Of a DNA stretch of 10,317 nt, positions 7,745-10,317 are shown in pieces (the stretch's first letter is position 1; each line of letters begins with the position of its first letter). A program made the translations under genes and the position numbers. The stretch comes from Scedosporium boydii (Eukaryota > Ascomycota > Sordariomycetes > Microascales > Microascaceae): positions 1 to 10,317 of the forward strand of contig NJFT01000440.1 in the NCBI GenBank assembly GCA_002221725.1, given 5' to 3'. The notes below the pieces were generated by a model. That model made no database searches. It had not been told where the DNA came from and saw nothing but the letters and a program-made list of their open reading frames with translations.

Positions 7745-8030
7745 TACGCCGGTCATTACACTGGCCTGGAAGGCGGATATAGCGAAGTCGAGTGGGCGGG
7801 TATATCTGGATGGCACAGGAAAGCATTTCAATGCGTTTATTAGGAAAGCCGCTGAATTTCGTATAGCTATTAGTGTCGATTGCCGCCCGTATTTGAAGTG
7901 TTTCAGTTGCGGGCGAAGGGTGGACGCGGAGATGTTGGTTGTCTATGTTTCAAGCCATCAGTGGTCCTTGTCGTCATCGAAGACGATGGGGCTTCACGAA
8001 CATCCCTCATTTAAACTCAACCAACAGTGA
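7745..8030 (+). pseudogene. Probable displaced 3' part of the small secreted protein gene
   Basis: This frame, one base on from the secreted protein frame, is open from 7701 to TGA at 8028-8030. Its first 45 or so codons look coding (ITLAWKADIAKSSG, ending in AISVDC at 7881-7883) with a mix of polar and hydrophobic residues like the upstream domain. The later part, rich in Ser and His, looks less so, and the true end may be near 7890. It could also be chance open frame. Confidence 0.35.
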
Positions 8031-8183
8031 TTCTTCCTCTTGATCCGTAGCTTATAACAGCTATTTTACTGTGGTTCTTACTTCTGCTTCACCGGCATAG
8101 TAACTTCGTTTCCTGGTCTCTCCAACCATACCATTCATGATTCCTTTCGTACACTGCCGGAGAATCACAACAGCCGCCGCTGT
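8031..8183. other. Convergent intergenic spacer
   Basis: About 150 nt between the plus-strand secreted protein region and the stop of the minus-strand nuclease-like gene. It probably holds the 3' ends of both transcripts. No clear terminator signal is visible. Confidence 0.4.
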
Positions 8184-9443
8184 TCAGACACCGGCGTCGT
8201 CAAGAACCCCGTCGAACCAGTTGGCAAACCCCGTCTCCATCCATGCCACCAAAACGCGCAGAACCGCTAGTAACTGATACATCCCTCGCGGAGTGAATGT
8301 GTCCCCGATAAGAAACCGCGGAGCCACGCGAACGTCGCTAGTATCCGACACGTACTTGGCAATTTCTAGCTCCCAAGTATCCTCAGATACATGGATTGTC
8401 GGCAAAACCGGCCACTCGCAATTCTCAGGTCGTCTAGTGAGGAAAGACGACATGCGTATGTGCCAACTACTGATCCAGCTCCTCATCTGCATTTCTGACT
8501 TCTGCTTTGTCCCCTTGGGCCCTTTGGTCTTAACAAAAACTCCAGTCGGGAACAAGGCCAGCGCATTCTCGTGAAAATGGTTGACAGTCTCATACTGCAG
8601 ACACTCCTTCTGTAGCAACTTTACGATCCTTTTGGTCCGTTTAGAGTCTTCGAGATACAGAAGGAAATCTATAACATGCGGGCCTAACCCCGCGATCGAG
8701 CTTCGGGACTGTTCGGAGCCTCCCTGTTGCGCCGCATCGACTCCGCTGCCGCTGGGAATTCGTGGAATTTTTGGTCGCCAAGCGTCGGGAACAAGCACAG
8801 AGCCGAGACTATATACGCCGACATTGTTCGAGTTGCGTATCGCTAGGTCGAATATCTTCGCGTGGACTCTGGCGTTCCAGGTGGATTCGTTTACGCCATT
8901 CACTCGACAGTGCTTTGCGTTGCAAACAATGTTTTGAATCTCTTGAAGCTCGTACTTCGGATCTGTCAATGGCCGCTCTTCGTCTTCGCTTTGAAAATGA
9001 TGCTCCGGGATGAGAATGGTCTTGTCTCTTGCATACTCGGGGATGGATGCTCGAGTCTGATTTACATAGCTTATGATCTCTTCCAGAGAAGTCAAGAACG
9101 TTGATGCGTGTTCTTTAACGAAGTGCAAACTTTCCTTCAACGGATCGAGAGCTTGGGGTCCGTGGATGGCTTCGCTGGGGTGTACTGGCATGAATTCGTA
9201 AAAAGCTGGGTTCGTTGCCGTCGTACTTGATTCACTGCACGCTCCCGATGGAGGCATGGCCGACTCCGTCGTGCTAGGTCCCGCGAAGGTCCCCTTCGAG
9301 GTTCTTTGCCGTTTTCTCGGTGGCATTGTCGTAGACGATCCGAACGCCTCAGAGTTTACGTCCGCAACCCAGCTTTCGATCCAAGCTAGACGGTAGGACT
9401 CTTCGCTCTCTTGGGTTGCCGTGTTTCCGCTGTCAGTGGGCAT
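8184..9443 (-). CDS. Fungal PD-(D/E)XK nuclease-like protein with a substituted catalytic Glu
   Basis: An intact, intronless 419-codon frame, ATG at 9441-9443 and TGA at 8184-8186. The order of parts matches the fungal PD-(D/E)XK-like family: an N-terminal WIESWV segment, a Ser/Thr/Pro-rich linker with a basic cluster (PPRKRQRTSK, residues 41-50) that may be a nuclear localisation signal, a helical region, ESTWNARVHAKIFDLA (residues 186-201), then HVIDFLLYL with Asp259, VNHFH (287-291), FVKTK (303-307), QMRSWISSW (319-327), and a conserved tail LLAVLRVLVAWMETGF. In relatives the FVKTK position reads about IETK, with Glu and Lys as the ExK metal-site pair. Here residue 305 is Lys (AAG, 8529-8531), so the site looks disabled while Asp259 and Lys307 remain. 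Members are often found in variable regions of fungal genomes, and their biological role is not known to me. The start codon is supported by a lack of earlier in-frame family sequence. Confidence 0.75.
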   Translation of the reverse strand: MPTDSGNTATQESEESYRLAWIESWVADVNSEAFGSSTTMPPRKRQRTSKGTFAGPSTTESAMPPSGACSESSTTATNPAFYEFMPVHPSEAIHGPQALDPLKESLHFVKEHASTFLTSLEEIISYVNQTRASIPEYARDKTILIPEHHFQSEDEERPLTDPKYELQEIQNIVCNAKHCRVNGVNESTWNARVHAKIFDLAIRNSNNVGVYSLGSVLVPDAWRPKIPRIPSGSGVDAAQQGGSEQSRSSIAGLGPHVIDFLLYLEDSKRTKRIVKLLQKECLQYETVNHFHENALALFPTGVFVKTKGPKGTKQKSEMQMRSWISSWHIRMSSFLTRRPENCEWPVLPTIHVSEDTWELEIAKYVSDTSDVRVAPRFLIGDTFTPRGMYQLLAVLRVLVAWMETGFANWFDGVLDDAGV

Positions 9444-10040
9444 TAAAACCGAAACACACTGCTAATGTAAGAGGGATTAATAACGCAGTAGTGGAGAGTA
9501 ATTGATGGGAACAGGCCGAGAGGTGTGTCCAACAGCCGTTAGAGCCAAAGTGATGAGGTCATGAGACATTCTTAGGCGCCATGAGAAGTGGAAGGTAACA
9601 ACATTGAATGACAATTGGAACGCCTTACCTCAGTAGATTATTAGTAAACGACCCAAGTCCGTTGCTCTTTCCAAATCTTAAGCCAACAATTATCCCAGCC
9701 AGAAGCCATTAGGTAACCACTGCCTGGCTGCCTCCTTCCCTGGCGGAAAATAAGTAAAGCAGCTATAATACCGAGAGGCGCAGGGGATGGCGAAAGTAAT
9801 AACTCTTAAGGTACATAGTAGTATCTTCCATATACGTTCTATAGCATTGTAGTAAATGCTGCTGGAAATGATGGCATCAAGGTGTGCTCTAGAGCCTTGA
9901 AATACTTCATCCTACACAGTCGAGTCGCGTCGAAACCGCGTGTAACGACGGATGTTACTTAACAGTTGAGGCAGCTCTACTTGTACAATGGACACCCTCA
10001 CTAAATTGCAACAAGCCAGACAAGCCATGCGCGGTTCGTC
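9444..10040. other. Gene-free stretch upstream of the nuclease-like gene
   Basis: No coding frame can be supported. It should contain the promoter of the minus-strand gene that starts at 9443, but no unambiguous TATA box is seen on that strand. No repeat stands out. Confidence 0.4.
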
Positions 10041-10062
10041 AATTCCGCTTCAACGTTGAAAA

Positions 10063-10069
10063 TATAAAA
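10063..10069 (+). promoter_or_regulatory. Probable TATA box for a plus-strand gene beyond the right edge
   Basis: TATAAAA at 10063-10069 is followed at about 10105-10138 by a long pyrimidine-rich CT tract, the usual arrangement around fungal transcription start sites. A second TATAAAA lies at 10154-10160. No plus-strand ATG with a long frame follows inside the window, so the coding part would lie to the right of it. Confidence 0.45.
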
Positions 10070-10104
10070 CAGCTCGACCTAGTTCGATTGACTTACTATA
10101 ACTT

Positions 10105-10138
10105 CTAATTCCTCATTTTCTTTTATTTTCTTTTCTAC
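10105..10138 (+). promoter_or_regulatory. Pyrimidine-rich core-promoter tract
   Basis: The tract is almost all T and C (CCTCATTTTCTTTTATTTTC and on) and sits 35-75 nt after the TATA-like box. In filamentous fungi such tracts commonly precede transcription start sites. The minus-strand frame over it (10113-10301) is a by-product of this composition. Confidence 0.4.
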
Positions 10139-10300
10139 TGTTATCATCCCTCCTATAAAAGCATAAATCGATCTCGCGTCGGCTCGCACAAGAGGTACCT
10201 CGTATTTCAAGGCGTTGTTTCTTCTGATCGCCAGATCTTCCCCTCTTTGGTCCAAGCTCCCCTGCTGCTGGTCCCTGTGCCAAGTACCTCAACATCAGCA

Positions 10301-10316
10301 TTTTATTTTTTTTTTT
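10301..10316. repeat. T-rich low-complexity tract at the window edge
   Basis: The last bases are a T run interrupted once by A and ending in G. It is simple low-complexity sequence with no tandem unit beyond the homopolymer. Confidence 0.7.
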
Positions 10317-10317
10317 G

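Noticed and set aside
1..10317. CRISPR array, rRNA, telomere repeats, biosynthetic cluster or transposase
   Set aside because: No regular spaced repeats, no rRNA-like sequence, no TTAGGG arrays, no core biosynthetic enzyme and no recognisable transposase or reverse transcriptase in any frame.

Overview
The window reads as nuclear DNA of a filamentous ascomycete, probably a Sordariomycete and perhaps Hypocreales. The evidence is short GT..AG introns (81 and 68 nt) in a decayed gene, a Kex2-type pro-peptide in a small secreted protein, fungus-specific protein families, and C-to-T decay of the kind left by repeat-induced point mutation (RIP). I cannot name the genus. There is no ribosomal RNA, convincing tRNA, CRISPR array or clear transposase.

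Layout from left to right: an A-rich edge; a frameshifted hypothetical gene on the minus strand (107-519); a decayed three-exon four-helix membrane-protein gene (1164-1804) with five in-frame TAG stops; a short unrecognised coding stretch (2162-2458); a secreted astacin-like zinc metalloprotease whose frame breaks once after the active site (2721-3844); the C-terminal part of a large fungal SGNH/GDSL-type hydrolase lacking its nucleophile region (3962-5440); about 1.1 kb without genes that holds a poly-T tract and two inverted repeats; a relic of a fungal rhodopsin-like (PTH11-type) membrane protein (about 6591-6853); a small secreted cysteine-containing protein with a disputed 3' end (7346-7744, possibly to 8030); an intact minus-strand PD-(D/E)XK-like protein (8184-9443); and about 0.9 kb that ends in what looks like the promoter and leader of a plus-strand gene beyond the right edge.

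The genes do not form a pathway. Most are secreted or membrane proteins of environment- or host-facing types, and most are broken by stops, single-base frame changes or truncation. The one long intact gene belongs to a family I associate with variable fungal genome regions, and its expected catalytic Glu is a Lys through a RIP-type change. I read the window as a decaying accessory compartment. Some of the single-base frame changes could instead be assembly indels. I did not find a convincing new multi-gene system.
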